Source: BP-133 sp040756995
GTDB lineage: Bacteria > Actinomycetota > Acidimicrobiia > IMCC26256 > BP-133
Length of the DNA stretch: 64,000 nucleotides
Direction: 5' to 3'
Assembly (NCBI GenBank): GCA_040756995.1
Contig: JBFLYK010000015.1
Location: 62,001 to 126,000 of the forward strand
This document shows, piece after piece, positions 49,150-58,103 of the stretch (positions are counted from its first letter, which is position 1; each line of letters begins with the position of its first letter). A program made the position numbers and the translations under genes. The notes beneath the pieces are model-generated. The model worked only from the letters and a program-made list of their open reading frames with translations. It was not told the origin of the DNA and ran no database searches.

Positions 49150-50964
49150 CTAGCTGTCGGCGAGGCGCTTCTCGAGGTCCTTCAGCTGGTCGTGGAGGAC
49201 GCCGGGGAGGCGCTCACCGAAGGTCTCGTAGTGCGCCTCGATCTGGGGGAGCTCCTGGCGCCACCTCTCCTTGTCGACCGTCGTCAGCTCGGTGACGACG
49301 GCGGGATCGATGCCGAGCCCCGTCGTGTCGAGCGCGCCCTCGGCCGGCACCCGGCCGATCGGGGTGTCGACCGCCGCCCCCTCGCCCGACACCCGCTCGA
49401 TGATCCACTTGAGGACCCGGCTGTTCTCGCCGAAACCCGGCCACAGGAAGGAGCCGTCGTCGCCCCGGCGGAACCAGTTGACCCAGAACAGCTTGGGCAG
49501 CTTGGCGGGGTCGGTGGACGCCCCGATCTTCAGCCAGTGGCCGAAGTAGTCGCCCATGTTGTAGCCACAGAACGGCAGCATGGCGAAGGGATCGAAGCGC
49601 AGCTTCCCGACGGCGCCGGCCTGGGCGGCGGTGGTCTCGGAGCTCATGATGGAACCGAGGAACACGCCGTGCTCCCAGTCGAACGACTCGGTCACCAGTG
49701 GCACGTTGGTCGCCCGCCGGCCGCCGAAGAGGATGGCCGAGATCGGAACCCCGGCCGGGTCCTCCCACTCGGGGGCGATCGACGGGCACTGGGCGGCCGA
49801 GACGGTGAACCGGGCGTTGGGATGGGCGGCCGGCGTCCCCGACTCCGGCGTCCAGTCCTGGCCCTTCCAGTCGATGAGATGGGCGGGCGGGGTGTCGGTC
49901 AGTCCCTCCCACCAGATGTCGCCGTCATCGGTTTCGGCGACGTTGGTGAAGACACAGTCGTGGGTCAGCATGGCCACGGCGTTGGGGTTGGTCTTCTCCC
50001 CCGTGCCCGGCGCCACGCCGAAGAAACCGGCCTCGGGGTTGGTGGCGTAGAGCCGCCCGTCGGGCCCGAACTTCATCCAGCAGATGTCGTCGCCGACGGT
50101 CTCGATCTTCCAGCCCGGCAGGGTCGGGATGAGCATGGCCATGTTCGTCTTCCCGCAGGCCGACGGGAAGGCGGCGGCGACGTAGCGCTTCTCACCGCCG
50201 GGAGGCGTGACGCCGAGGATCAGCATGTGCTCGGCCAGCCAGCCGTCGTCACGGGCGATGGCGGAGGCGATGCGCAGGGCGAAGCACTTCTTGCCCACCA
50301 GCGCGTTCCCGCCGTAGCCCGATCCGTAGCTCCAGATCTCGCGGGTCTCGGGGAAGTGGACGATGTACTTGTTCTCGCCGTCGCAGGGCCAGGGGACGTC
50401 GGGACGGGCGTTGCCGTTCTCGTCGACCAGCGGATAGCCGACCGAGTGGAGGCAGGGCACGAAGGCGCCGTCGTCCAGCGTCTGGAGGACCGCCGCCCCC
50501 ATGCGGGTCATGATCCGCATGCTGGCCACGACGTAGGGCGAGTCCGTCAGCTGGATCCCGATGTGGGAGAACGGCGAGCCCAGCGGGCCCATGGAGAACG
50601 GGACGACATACATCGTGCGGCCCCGCATCGAGCCCTGGAAGAGACCGGTCATCGTGGCCCGCATCTCGGCGGGATCGCGCCAGTTGTTGGTCGGTCCGGC
50701 GTCGATCTCCTGCTCGCTGCAGATGAACGTGCGATCCTCGACGCGGGCGACGTCGGCCGGGTCGGACCGGGCCAGGAAACTCCCGGGGCGCTTGGCGTCG
50801 GACAGCCGCTTGAACGTCCCGTTGGCCACCAGCAGCTCGCAGAGCCGGTCGTATTCCTCCTGGCTGCCGTCACACCAGTGGACCGAGTCCGGCTGGAAGA
50901 GTTGGCGGCCTTTCTCGACGAATTCCAACAGGGCCTGGTTTGTCGATGCGGCAGTCGTCGTCAT
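49150..50964 (-). CDS. pckG: Phosphoenolpyruvate carboxykinase (GTP)
   Basis: A 604-residue GTP-dependent PEPCK that converts oxaloacetate to PEP in gluconeogenesis. The active-site loop is AAAFPSACGKTNMAML (Walker-like, with the GTP-class reactive Cys). Other marks are MRGRTMYVVPFSMGPLGSP, ETVGDDICWMKFG, LFGGRRATNVPLV and CGYNMGDYFGHWL. The ATG is at 50964. It is monocistronic between convergent and divergent neighbours. Confidence 0.95.
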   Translation of the reverse strand: MTTTAASTNQALLEFVEKGRQLFQPDSVHWCDGSQEEYDRLCELLVANGTFKRLSDAKRPGSFLARSDPADVARVEDRTFICSEQEIDAGPTNNWRDPAEMRATMTGLFQGSMRGRTMYVVPFSMGPLGSPFSHIGIQLTDSPYVVASMRIMTRMGAAVLQTLDDGAFVPCLHSVGYPLVDENGNARPDVPWPCDGENKYIVHFPETREIWSYGSGYGGNALVGKKCFALRIASAIARDDGWLAEHMLILGVTPPGGEKRYVAAAFPSACGKTNMAMLIPTLPGWKIETVGDDICWMKFGPDGRLYATNPEAGFFGVAPGTGEKTNPNAVAMLTHDCVFTNVAETDDGDIWWEGLTDTPPAHLIDWKGQDWTPESGTPAAHPNARFTVSAAQCPSIAPEWEDPAGVPISAILFGGRRATNVPLVTESFDWEHGVFLGSIMSSETTAAQAGAVGKLRFDPFAMLPFCGYNMGDYFGHWLKIGASTDPAKLPKLFWVNWFRRGDDGSFLWPGFGENSRVLKWIIERVSGEGAAVDTPIGRVPAEGALDTTGLGIDPAVVTELTTVDKERWRQELPQIEAHYETFGERLPGVLHDQLKDLEKRLADS

Positions 50965-51015
50965 CCACCAATTTTTGCCGACGCGGGGGCCCCGGTCACT
51001 AACCGAGGCGCATTT

Positions 51016-52008
51016 CTACGGACGGGCGGCGGCGGCCAGGGCTTTCAACTGGGTTTCGGTGCCGATGGCGATGAGGATCTGGCCGGCGGACAGCACCGTC
51101 TCCGGCGAAGGATTGGTGATGAACTCGCCGTCGCTTTCCCGCAACGCCAGGACCAGGGCGCCGGTCGAGTCCCGGATGTGTGTATCCCGCAGGGATTTGC
51201 CGGCCAGGGGCGACTCCTGCGGGAGCGGCACCTCCTCGAGGCGGAACTCGAGGCTGCCGTCGTGCATGACCACGTCGAGGAACTCGGCCACGTGGGGTTG
51301 GAGCACGAAGGCCGCCATGCGGGCTCCGCCGATGCCCTGCGGGTTCACGACCCGGTCGGCGCCGGCCTGGCTCAGCTTGGCCTCGGAGCTCTCGACCCGG
51401 GCCCGGGCGACGATGAACAGGTCCTTCCGCAGGCTCCGGGCGGTGAGCGTGACGAAGAGGTTGTCGGAGTCGGTGTTGAGGGCCGTCACCAGGACGCGGG
51501 CCCGGTCGATTCCGGCCTCCTTCAGGATCTCGTCCGACGTCGCATCGCCCCGCACGACGTGGACCGAGCCCTGGGCGACCGCCGCCCGGTCGGCGTCTTT
51601 CTCGATCACGACGACGTCCTGGCCGGCGCCCGACACGTAGTGGGCCAGATGGCGGCCCACCCGGCCGAAGCCGCACACGATCACATGACCGGCCATGCGG
51701 GCGATCTGGCGGTCCATACGTCTCCTTCCGAGCACTTCCCGGATCTGACCCTCCACCACACCCTCGAGCAGCAGCGTGAAGCTGTACAGCACGGTGCCGA
51801 CGCCCACCAGGATGAGGCCGATGGTGAACAGCTGGGCGCCGGTGGAGAAAGGCCGCACCTCCCGGAAGCCGACCGTGGCCACCGTCGTGACGGTCTGGTA
51901 GAGGGCATCGAGCAGCGGGAAGCCGAACGCGGTGTAGCCGGCCGTGCCGATGACGACCACGCCGCACAGGGCGGCGAGTCCGAAGCGCAGCCGGCGCCAT
52001 GCCTCCAC
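51016..52008 (-). CDS. Potassium channel-like protein with RCK (TrkA-N/TrkA-C) domains
   Basis: A 330-residue protein: two membrane spans (RFGLAALCGVVVIGTAGYTAF and LFTIGLILVGVGTVLYSFTLLLEGVV) around a pore loop LDALYQTVTTVATVGFREVRPFS, then an RCK-N domain (VIVCGFGRVGRHLAHYV with G-x-G-x-x-G, then D/E) and an RCK-C domain. The selectivity filter reads TVGFRE instead of TVGYGD; Phe is common, but Arg at the Gly position is unusual. It starts at GTG 52008. Confidence 0.85.
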   Translation of the reverse strand: MEAWRRLRFGLAALCGVVVIGTAGYTAFGFPLLDALYQTVTTVATVGFREVRPFSTGAQLFTIGLILVGVGTVLYSFTLLLEGVVEGQIREVLGRRRMDRQIARMAGHVIVCGFGRVGRHLAHYVSGAGQDVVVIEKDADRAAVAQGSVHVVRGDATSDEILKEAGIDRARVLVTALNTDSDNLFVTLTARSLRKDLFIVARARVESSEAKLSQAGADRVVNPQGIGGARMAAFVLQPHVAEFLDVVMHDGSLEFRLEEVPLPQESPLAGKSLRDTHIRDSTGALVLALRESDGEFITNPSPETVLSAGQILIAIGTETQLKALAAAARP

Positions 52009-52071
52009 GAGCGGACGATAGCGACCCGGCAGCGGGACTACGATGCTGCGATCGTGCTCGAGGGAGGATGC

Positions 52072-52308
52072 ATGACCGTCCAGGCGTACGTGCTCATCCA
52101 GACCGAGGTCGGCAAGGCTGCCCAGGTGGCCGCCGAGGTCCGCAAGATCGAGGGCGTCAAGTGCGCCGACGACGTGACCGGCCCCTATGACGTGATCGTC
52201 AATGCCGAAGCCGACAGCGTCGACGAGCTCGGCAAGATGGTCGTGTCCCGGGTCCAGCTCGTCGAGGGGATCACCCGCACGCTGACCTGCCCGGTGGTCA
52301 ACCTCTAG
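52072..52308 (+). CDS. Stand-alone RAM (Lrp/AsnC ligand-binding) domain protein
   Basis: A 78-residue protein with only the C-terminal domain of Lrp/AsnC proteins: VQAYVLIQTEVGKAAQVAAEVRKIEGVKCADDVTGPYDVIVNAEADSVDELGKMVV...GITRTLTCPVV. There is no DNA-binding helix. ATG 52072 follows GAGGGAGGA. Such lone RAM domains oligomerise and bind amino acids, and may modulate full-length Lrp proteins. It is divergent from the RCK channel gene. Confidence 0.85.
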   Translation: MTVQAYVLIQTEVGKAAQVAAEVRKIEGVKCADDVTGPYDVIVNAEADSVDELGKMVVSRVQLVEGITRTLTCPVVNL

Positions 52309-52314
52309 TCGGCG

Positions 52315-53439
52315 CTACACGTCCCGGGGGCGGCCGGCCCGCTCGGCGCGGCGTTCGTGGCGCTCGAGGGCCAGGGCCACCAGGCGGTCGAGCAGTTCCG
52401 GATAGGGCACTCCGGTGACCTCCCACAGCCGGGGGTACATGGAGATCGGGGTGAACCCCGGGATCGTGTTGATCTCGTTGACGAGAAAGCCGCGGCCGGG
52501 GTCCTCGAGGAAGAAGTCGACCCGGGCCATCGCCTCGCAGCGACAGGCCTCGAAGGCGGCCACGGCCAGCCGGCGCACTTCGGCGGTGCGCTCGGGGTCG
52601 AGATCGGCGGGCGCCCGCAGCTCGGCGGAGTCGTCGAGGTACTTGTCCTCGTAGGTGTAGAACTCGGCGCCGGGCACGATCTCCCCCGGCAGCGACGCCT
52701 CCGGCGGCCGGTCACCGAGGACCGCCACCTCGATCTCCCGGCCGGTGATGCCCTCCTCGACGAGGATCCACTCGTCGAAGCGCAGAGCGGTCTCGACCGC
52801 CTCCTCCAGCCCGGCCCGGTCATTCGCCTTTGACACGCCGACGGACGAGCCGAGATTGGCCGGCTTCACGAAGCAGGGATAGCCGAGCTGGTCCTCGCAG
52901 CGGTCGAGCTCGGCCTTGGTGACGCCGTCCTCCCGCAGGGCGACGTACCGGGGTGTGGGAAGGCCGCAGGCCGTGAAGGCCCGCTTCATCATCACCTTGT
53001 CCATCCCCACCGCCGAACCCAGCACGCCGGCGCCGACGTAGGGCAGGCCGGCCAGTTCCAGCAGCCCCTGGACGGTTCCGTCCTCACCGTAGGGACCGTG
53101 CAGCAGCGGGAAGGCGACGTCGACCGCCCCCAGCGGATTGCCCCCTGATTCGAGCCGCACCACCGACGAGCCCAGCCCGGCCCGGCGCTCGGCGAGGCGG
53201 ACGGGCGCCCCGTCGACGTCGAAGGCCGGTGGGAACTGGCCGCTCTCCAGCGCCGCCCGGGCCCGCTCGGCCAGCAGCCAGCGGCCCTCGCGGGTGATGG
53301 CCACCGGAACGACGTCGTAGCGGCCGGGGTCGAGGGCCCGGGCCACCGCCACGGCGCTGACCCGCGAAACGTCGTGCTCGGCCGACTGGCCGCCGAAGAG
53401 CAGCAGCAGCCGCAGCCGGCGGTCGGGTGAGGGACTCAT
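52315..53439 (-). CDS. ddl: D-alanine--D-alanine ligase
   Basis: A 374-residue ATP-grasp ligase of cell-wall synthesis. The marks are LLFGGQSAEHDVS (N-terminal), LHGPYGEDGTVQGLLELAGLPYVG, FVKPANLGSSVGVSK (ATP-binding), VDFFLEDPGRGFLVNEINTIPGFTPISMYP (metal- and substrate-binding). The GAEFYTYEDKYLDD omega loop has Tyr, favouring the D-Ala-D-Ala rather than D-Lac type. ATG 53439 overlaps the upstream stop by 4 bases. Confidence 0.94.
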   Translation of the reverse strand: MSPSPDRRLRLLLLFGGQSAEHDVSRVSAVAVARALDPGRYDVVPVAITREGRWLLAERARAALESGQFPPAFDVDGAPVRLAERRAGLGSSVVRLESGGNPLGAVDVAFPLLHGPYGEDGTVQGLLELAGLPYVGAGVLGSAVGMDKVMMKRAFTACGLPTPRYVALREDGVTKAELDRCEDQLGYPCFVKPANLGSSVGVSKANDRAGLEEAVETALRFDEWILVEEGITGREIEVAVLGDRPPEASLPGEIVPGAEFYTYEDKYLDDSAELRAPADLDPERTAEVRRLAVAAFEACRCEAMARVDFFLEDPGRGFLVNEINTIPGFTPISMYPRLWEVTGVPYPELLDRLVALALERHERRAERAGRPRDV

Positions 53440-53759
53440 CGGGTGATCGCCGCCCGGAGGCCGATGCCCATCAGGAACAGGCCGACGAGGCCGTAGAGCA
53501 TCTCGAGCCGGCCGCGCATCGAGTCACGGGACGAGTAGGCGAGCCCCACGGTGGCGAACCCCACGAAGCCGTAGAACATGTGGATGCGCGGTGCGGTGAT
53601 GGTCTCGTCGGACACGAGCACCGCACCGCTCGTCACCTGCACCAGCAGGGCGACCTCGGCGATGGCGGTGAGCACCACCCACCATCGCCGGGGCATGCTC
53701 CGCAGGCGCCAGGCCACCAGTGCGACGATCCCCGCCAGGCCGTTGGCCACGATCACCAC
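53436..53759 (-). CDS. Small membrane protein, function unknown
   Basis: About 107 residues (longer if translation starts upstream) with four hydrophobic segments: VVIVANGLAGIVALVAW, WWVVLTAIAEVALLVQVTSGAVLV, IHMFYGFVGFATVGLAYSS and MLYGLVGLFLMGIGL. It is translationally coupled to ddl (ATGA). Start selection is hard: reading continues sensibly upstream (LLEFHRDWAW) to about 53798, but only CTG/ATC codons occur there; the GTG at 53759 is the first canonical start. The context suggests envelope function. Confidence 0.6.
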   Translation of the reverse strand: MVIVANGLAGIVALVAWRLRSMPRRWWVVLTAIAEVALLVQVTSGAVLVSDETITAPRIHMFYGFVGFATVGLAYSSRDSMRGRLEMLYGLVGLFLMGIGLRAAITR

Positions 53760-53799
53760 CCAGGCCCAGTCCCTGTGGAATTCGAGCAGGGCGTCGATA

Positions 53800-54120
53800 T
53801 CAGCCGGCCCCGCCCGCGATCTCCTGCTGGATGACGTCGAAGGACCACAGCTCGCTGGCCGTCCCCACCGGACCCTGGCTGCCGTGCGCCTTGTGGCCGT
53901 GCTGGAACGCCGGGCTGTTGACCCAGTTGTTGAACGCTTCCTCGGAGCTCCACCGGGTGTAGACGAGGCACACGTCGCGGCCGTCGCTCGGCCGGAGCAA
54001 CTCGAAGGCTTCGAAGCCCGGCATCTTCGAAACCTCGCCGGCCCGGTTGGCGAACCGCTTCTCGAACTCCTCCATCCGGTCGGCGGGCACCGTGATGGCA
54101 TTGATCCGAACAACGCTCAA
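53800..54120 (-). CDS. Antibiotic biosynthesis monooxygenase (ABM) domain protein
   Basis: A 106-residue ferredoxin-like dimeric protein: SVVRINAITVPADRMEEFEKRFANRAGEVSKMPGFEAFELLRP, then RWSSEEAFNNWVNSPAFQHGHKAH. The motif order resembles HmoB/IsdG-like proteins, and the NWVNSPAFQHGHK helix is typical of actinobacterial haem-related members. TTG 54120 is the preferred start: GGGAGG is 7 bases upstream and the protein then begins MSVVRIN as expected. Haem degradation is not proven. Confidence 0.8.
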   Translation of the reverse strand: MSVVRINAITVPADRMEEFEKRFANRAGEVSKMPGFEAFELLRPSDGRDVCLVYTRWSSEEAFNNWVNSPAFQHGHKAHGSQGPVGTASELWSFDVIQQEIAGGAG

Positions 54121-54178
54121 GGGGGAACCTCCCATGTCTCGCCCGAGATCCTATGGGCCGCCACCGGGGAGACATACA

Positions 54179-54210
54179 ACGGGGAGGCGCCCGGGCCGGC
54201 GCCTCCCCGT
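54179..54210 (-). terminator. Terminator after the 42-residue-repeat protein
   Basis: A perfect 13-bp stem (54179-54191 with 54198-54210) with a 6-base loop, 31 bases beyond the stop at 54241 on the minus strand. It is GC-rich without a strong T-run. Confidence 0.75.
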
Positions 54211-54240
54211 CGGAAGGGTGATCGGTTGGTGGTGGGAGAG

Positions 54241-55599
54241 CTACGCCGCCGACACCGGTCCGGCGCTGTCGATGATCTCCAGCGCCGCGATGCCGACGAT
54301 CGGCTGGGCCGGAGCCGACGGCAGCGAGCCGAGGGACGGGACGCTGCCGTAGCCGTTGACCTCGCCGTTGGCCCGGGTGACCCACAGGCCGTCACCGTCG
54401 GGTGACACCGCCACGCCCGTGACCGGCGAGCCGCCGAGCTTCGGGACGAACGTCTTGGCGTCGCCGAAGGCGAAGATGCCGCCGTCGGCCGCCACGAACC
54501 AGTAGCCGTCGTTGCTGTTGGTCGGCGCGATCCCGATGATCGGCTGGGCCAGCTTGATGCCGCCGGTGGAGCCGAAGAACCGGGCGCCGTTGCCGAAGGC
54601 GAACACACCGCCGTCCGACGCCACCAGCCAGTAGCCCCGGCCGTTGGGAGCGACGGCCATGCCGACGATCGGCTTGTTGAGCTTGATGTTGCCCGTCGAA
54701 CCCCGGAAGCGGGCGTCGCCGAAGGAGAAGATGCCGCCGTCGGAGGCGACCAGGTAGTAGCCCTGGCCGGTCGGCGTCGGGGCCATGCCGACGATCGGCT
54801 TGTTCAGCTTGATGTTCCCGGTGGAACCGAAGAACTTGGCGTCACCGAAGGTGAAGACGCCACCGTCGGCGGCCACGAACCAGTAACCGCTGCCGACGGG
54901 GTTGGCGGCCATGCCGACGATCGGCTGGTTGAGCTTGATGTTGCCCGTCGAACCGGCGAACGGAGCGTCGCCGAAGGCGAAGATGCCGCCGTCCCGGCCG
55001 ACCGTCCAGTAGCCGACCTTGGCCCGCACGAGCTCGGTGGAGAAGGTGCCGTCGTCCGGGCCGTCGGTGAGCAGGCCGGCATCGACGTTGTACATCATCA
55101 GGTGGCTGAAGGTCAGCGTCTCCGGCCGCCCGATGCAGGCGGGGTCGATCCCGACCCGGTACGTCTTGCCCGAGTAGGTCGCCATGGTGGCGGAACACAG
55201 CGGGCTCGCCCGGTTGACGTCGGTGGCGGCGTACACCTTGCCGAAGATGCTGCCGGCGGCGAAGCCGTAGTGGAGGACGTAGTCGTAGTCCGGCGCGGCG
55301 GCCTTGGTCCGGATCAGGAAGTTGATGCCGGTCGACACGTAACCCCAGGCGGGAGATTCCCGGGGGTCGTCGGGAACAGCGGTCTTCAGCGTGAACGTGA
55401 TCTCGCCCGGCTTGTAGGCACCGGTGCTGCTGATGACGTCGCCGGAGCCGTACTGGGGGTAGGGCTGGGCGTCGCCGGTCCGGTCGGTCACGGTGACCGT
55501 CGTCACGATGGGCGCACCCCCGGCCGGCGTCGCCAGGGCGGCGACCGCCAACAGGGACGAAAGGGCGCAAGCGATACGCCACCGCAGAGGCAGACTCAT
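54241..55599 (-). CDS. Secreted protein with six 42-residue GYW...DGG repeats
   Basis: A 452-residue exported protein. The signal peptide LRWRIACALSSLLAVAALATPAGGAP is followed by a beta-rich domain of about 170 residues (TVTVTDRTGDAQPYPQYGSGD...), then six repeats of G-Y-W-x-V-A-x-D-G-G-I-F-x-F-G-D-A-x-F...GSTGNIKLN-P-I-V-G-M-A. The last two repeats are degenerate. Six similar blades suggest a propeller. Such repeats occur in many secreted actinobacterial proteins, sometimes with peptidase domains; here the N-terminal domain is unknown. ATG 55599 follows GGGAGGA. Confidence 0.8.
   Translation of the reverse strand: MSLPLRWRIACALSSLLAVAALATPAGGAPIVTTVTVTDRTGDAQPYPQYGSGDVISSTGAYKPGEITFTLKTAVPDDPRESPAWGYVSTGINFLIRTKAAAPDYDYVLHYGFAAGSIFGKVYAATDVNRASPLCSATMATYSGKTYRVGIDPACIGRPETLTFSHLMMYNVDAGLLTDGPDDGTFSTELVRAKVGYWTVGRDGGIFAFGDAPFAGSTGNIKLNQPIVGMAANPVGSGYWFVAADGGVFTFGDAKFFGSTGNIKLNKPIVGMAPTPTGQGYYLVASDGGIFSFGDARFRGSTGNIKLNKPIVGMAVAPNGRGYWLVASDGGVFAFGNGARFFGSTGGIKLAQPIIGIAPTNSNDGYWFVAADGGIFAFGDAKTFVPKLGGSPVTGVAVSPDGDGLWVTRANGEVNGYGSVPSLGSLPSAPAQPIVGIAALEIIDSAGPVSAA
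54260..55013 (-). repeat. Six tandem about 126-bp in-frame repeats
   Basis: Repeat units 1-3 are 42 codons each, unit 4 is 43, unit 5 is 39 and unit 6 is degenerate. Units 1-4 share FGSTG-x-IKL and GM/GIA at both protein and DNA level, showing recent internal duplication. Confidence 0.8.
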
Positions 55600-55730
55600 C
55601 CGGTCCTCCCGAGCATTAGGAGCCACACGTCGATTGCTTTCGACGCCGCTCTGTCCGCGCCTCTTGGGCCGCTGTGCGATTGACCCCTTCGTCCCGGATA
55701 CGGTCTTTCGCCGAGCCGGGAGGTGACGGG

Positions 55731-57398
55731 ATGCCGACGACGAATGGGCGGAGTGTCCTCCTCGAGGTCCTGCGGACCGAGGGGGTGAAGCACTGCTTCG
55801 GCAACCCGGGCACCACCGAGCTGCCGTTCGTGGACGCCCTCGCCGACCATCCGGAGCTGCACTACGTCCTCGCCCTGCAGGAGAACGTGGCGGTGGGCAT
55901 GGCCGACGGCTACGCCCAGGCCAGCGGCCGGCCGAGCTTCGTGAACCTCCACACCGTGGCCGGGCTCGGCGGCGGCATCGGCAACCTCAGCAACGCCCTG
56001 GCCAACCGCACGCCGATGGTGGTCACGGCCGGGCAGCAGGATCGCCGGCACCTGCTGTCGGAGCCGATCCTCTCCGGCGATCTCTGTGGCCTGGCGGCGC
56101 CGACCACGAAGTGGCAACACGAGGTGCGGCATCTGGGCGAACTGGCGCCGGTCCTGCGCCGGGCGTTCCTGTCGGCGGCCACCCCGCCGGGTGGACCGGT
56201 GTTCGTGTCGATCCCGATGGACGTGCTCGACGAGACGGGCGAGGTCGACGTGCCGGCGCCCTCCCGGCTGGAGCGGGCGGCGGTGGCCGGGGGACTCGAG
56301 GAGCTGGCCGGGTTGCTGGCCGAGGCGGCCCCCGACGGCCTGGCGCTGGTGGTGGGCGACGAGATCGCGGCCGGCGGGGCGGCGGCGCTGGCCGAGGTCG
56401 TCGCACTGGCCGAGACGCTCGGGGCCCGGGTCTACGGCGCGCCGCTGTACTCGAACCTCGACTTCCCGACCGACCACCCGCTGTGGACCGGCATGCTCAA
56501 CTTCACCGCCGCCTCCGTGGCGGGAACGCTGTCGCGCTACCGGCGCATCTTCGTCATCGGCGCCAAGGCCTTCCTCGTCTATCCCTGGACGCCGGCGTCC
56601 CCGCTCCCGCCGGGGGGCGAACTGCTGCATCTGACGGCCGACGCCGGCCTGGTGGCCCGTGATCTCCCCACCCGCTTCGGGACGGTCGGCGACATCGCCG
56701 CCAGCCTCGCCGCCCTCCGGCCCCTCGTGGCCGCCCGGGTCGACCGCCCCTCGGCCGCTGCGGCCCTCGACCGGGCCCGGGCCGAGGCCGAGGGAGCGGC
56801 CGAGCGGTTCGCGGCCATGGCCGCCGAGCGGGCGGCGGAGTCGCCCATGCATCCGATGGCGGCCACGCACGCGCTCCTCTCGGCCCTGCCGGCGGGCGGT
56901 GCGCTGGTCGACGAGGCCATCACCACCGGCTTCCACGTCCGGATGCTGTACCGGTCGTCGACGCCGGGCTCCTACTTCTTCTGCCGGGGTGGCGGGCTCG
57001 GCTGGGGCGTCCCGGCCGCCCTCGGCGTGAAGCTCGCCCGGCCCGACCAGCCCGTCCTGTGCATCGTCGGCGACGGGTCGATCATGTACTCCGCCCAGGC
57101 GCTGTGGACCGCGGCCCACGAGAACATCCCGGTCGTCATCGCCGTGGTCAACAACCGCCAGTACGGCATCCTCAAGATGAACCTCGTCGAGTCGGGCAGT
57201 GCCGCCGCCCGGGAAGGACGCTTCGTGGGGATGGACCTCGACTCCCCTCCCGTCGACCACGTCGGTCTGGCCCGCTCGCTCGGTGTCGACTCCCTCCTCG
57301 TGGAGAAGCCGGCCGATGTGACCGACGCCACCCGGGCCGCCTTCGAGTCGGGCCGCCCGACGGTGCTCGAGCTGCCGATATCAGCTCCGCTGCGGTAG
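55731..57398 (+). CDS. ThDP-dependent enzyme, benzoylformate decarboxylase/acetolactate synthase type
   Basis: A 555-residue, three-domain ThDP enzyme. The N-terminal Pyr domain has FGNPGTTELPFVDAL and LALQENVAVGMADGYAQ (catalytic Glu), then LHTVAGLGGGIGNLSNAL with a His like benzoylformate decarboxylase His70. The PP domain has IVGDGSIMYSAQALWTAAHENIPVVIAVVNNRQYG (GDG...NN metal/ThDP motif). It probably decarboxylates an aromatic or branched 2-oxo acid; the substrate is unproven. ATG 55731 follows GGGAGG. It overlaps the convergent gene by 18 bases. Confidence 0.85.
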   Translation: MPTTNGRSVLLEVLRTEGVKHCFGNPGTTELPFVDALADHPELHYVLALQENVAVGMADGYAQASGRPSFVNLHTVAGLGGGIGNLSNALANRTPMVVTAGQQDRRHLLSEPILSGDLCGLAAPTTKWQHEVRHLGELAPVLRRAFLSAATPPGGPVFVSIPMDVLDETGEVDVPAPSRLERAAVAGGLEELAGLLAEAAPDGLALVVGDEIAAGGAAALAEVVALAETLGARVYGAPLYSNLDFPTDHPLWTGMLNFTAASVAGTLSRYRRIFVIGAKAFLVYPWTPASPLPPGGELLHLTADAGLVARDLPTRFGTVGDIAASLAALRPLVAARVDRPSAAAALDRARAEAEGAAERFAAMAAERAAESPMHPMAATHALLSALPAGGALVDEAITTGFHVRMLYRSSTPGSYFFCRGGGLGWGVPAALGVKLARPDQPVLCIVGDGSIMYSAQALWTAAHENIPVVIAVVNNRQYGILKMNLVESGSAAAREGRFVGMDLDSPPVDHVGLARSLGVDSLLVEKPADVTDATRAAFESGRPTVLELPISAPLR

Positions 57399-58103
57399 CG
57401 CCTCGGCCAGCCGATCGACCGCTCCGGGGGTGCGGATCCCCCACCAGAACAGGTCCTGCCCGTCGACGATGACCACCTCGGCGTCGGGGAGGACCTCGGC
57501 CACCTCGGTCAGGTGCCGTTCCTTGAACGGGTAGGGCTCCGTGGGCAGCAGCACCAGATCGGGCTTGCGGGACGCGGCCTCCTCCAGCTCCACCATGGGG
57601 TAGCGCACGCCCCGGCCCGTGAACACGTTGAAACAGCCGAGCAGGTGGAGCAGCGACGAGCCGTAGGTGTCGCCGGCCAGGGTCATCCACGGCCGGCGCC
57701 AGACGAGCACGAACGTCCGCCAGGGTTCACCCTTGCGACGGCCGTGGCGCTCCTCCAGCCAGCGGCCCCACGTCCCGGGCCCGAACGGCTCGGGGACCGC
57801 GGCGCCGACGGCTTCGGCCAGGGCGGCCACCGCCGGGCCCACCTCGGCCACCGACCGGGGCGACATCTCGTGGAGCGGGACGCCCAGCTCCCGGAGCCGC
57901 TCGACGTCCTCGAAGCGGTTCTCCTCGTCGTTGACCACCACGAGGTCGGGCCTCAGGGACGAGATCCGGGCCACGTCGGGATCTTTGGTGCCCCCCACCG
58001 CCGGAATGTCCGGCTGCTCGCAGAACCGCGTGCAGGCGATCGGCGTGACCCCGAGCGCCAGCAGCGTCTCGGTGGCCGACGGAACCAGCGAAACTACGTT
58101 CAC
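57381..58103 (-). CDS. BtuF-like helical-backbone metal/cobalamin receptor, no signal peptide
   Basis: A 240-residue periplasmic-binding-protein fold (class III). MNVVSLVPSATETLLALG, RISSLRPDLVVVNDEENRFEDVERL and GSSLLHLLGCFNVF...EEAASRKPDLVLLPTEPYPF match BtuF/FhuD-like receptors. There is no signal peptide or lipobox and no partner permease or ATPase in the window, so it may act in the cytoplasm as a cobalamin or metal-chelate-binding protein. GTG 58103 overlaps the PH/SHOCT stop by 4 bases. Confidence 0.75.
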   Translation of the reverse strand: MNVVSLVPSATETLLALGVTPIACTRFCEQPDIPAVGGTKDPDVARISSLRPDLVVVNDEENRFEDVERLRELGVPLHEMSPRSVAEVGPAVAALAEAVGAAVPEPFGPGTWGRWLEERHGRRKGEPWRTFVLVWRRPWMTLAGDTYGSSLLHLLGCFNVFTGRGVRYPMVELEEAASRKPDLVLLPTEPYPFKERHLTEVAEVLPDAEVVIVDGQDLFWWGIRTPGAVDRLAEALPQRS

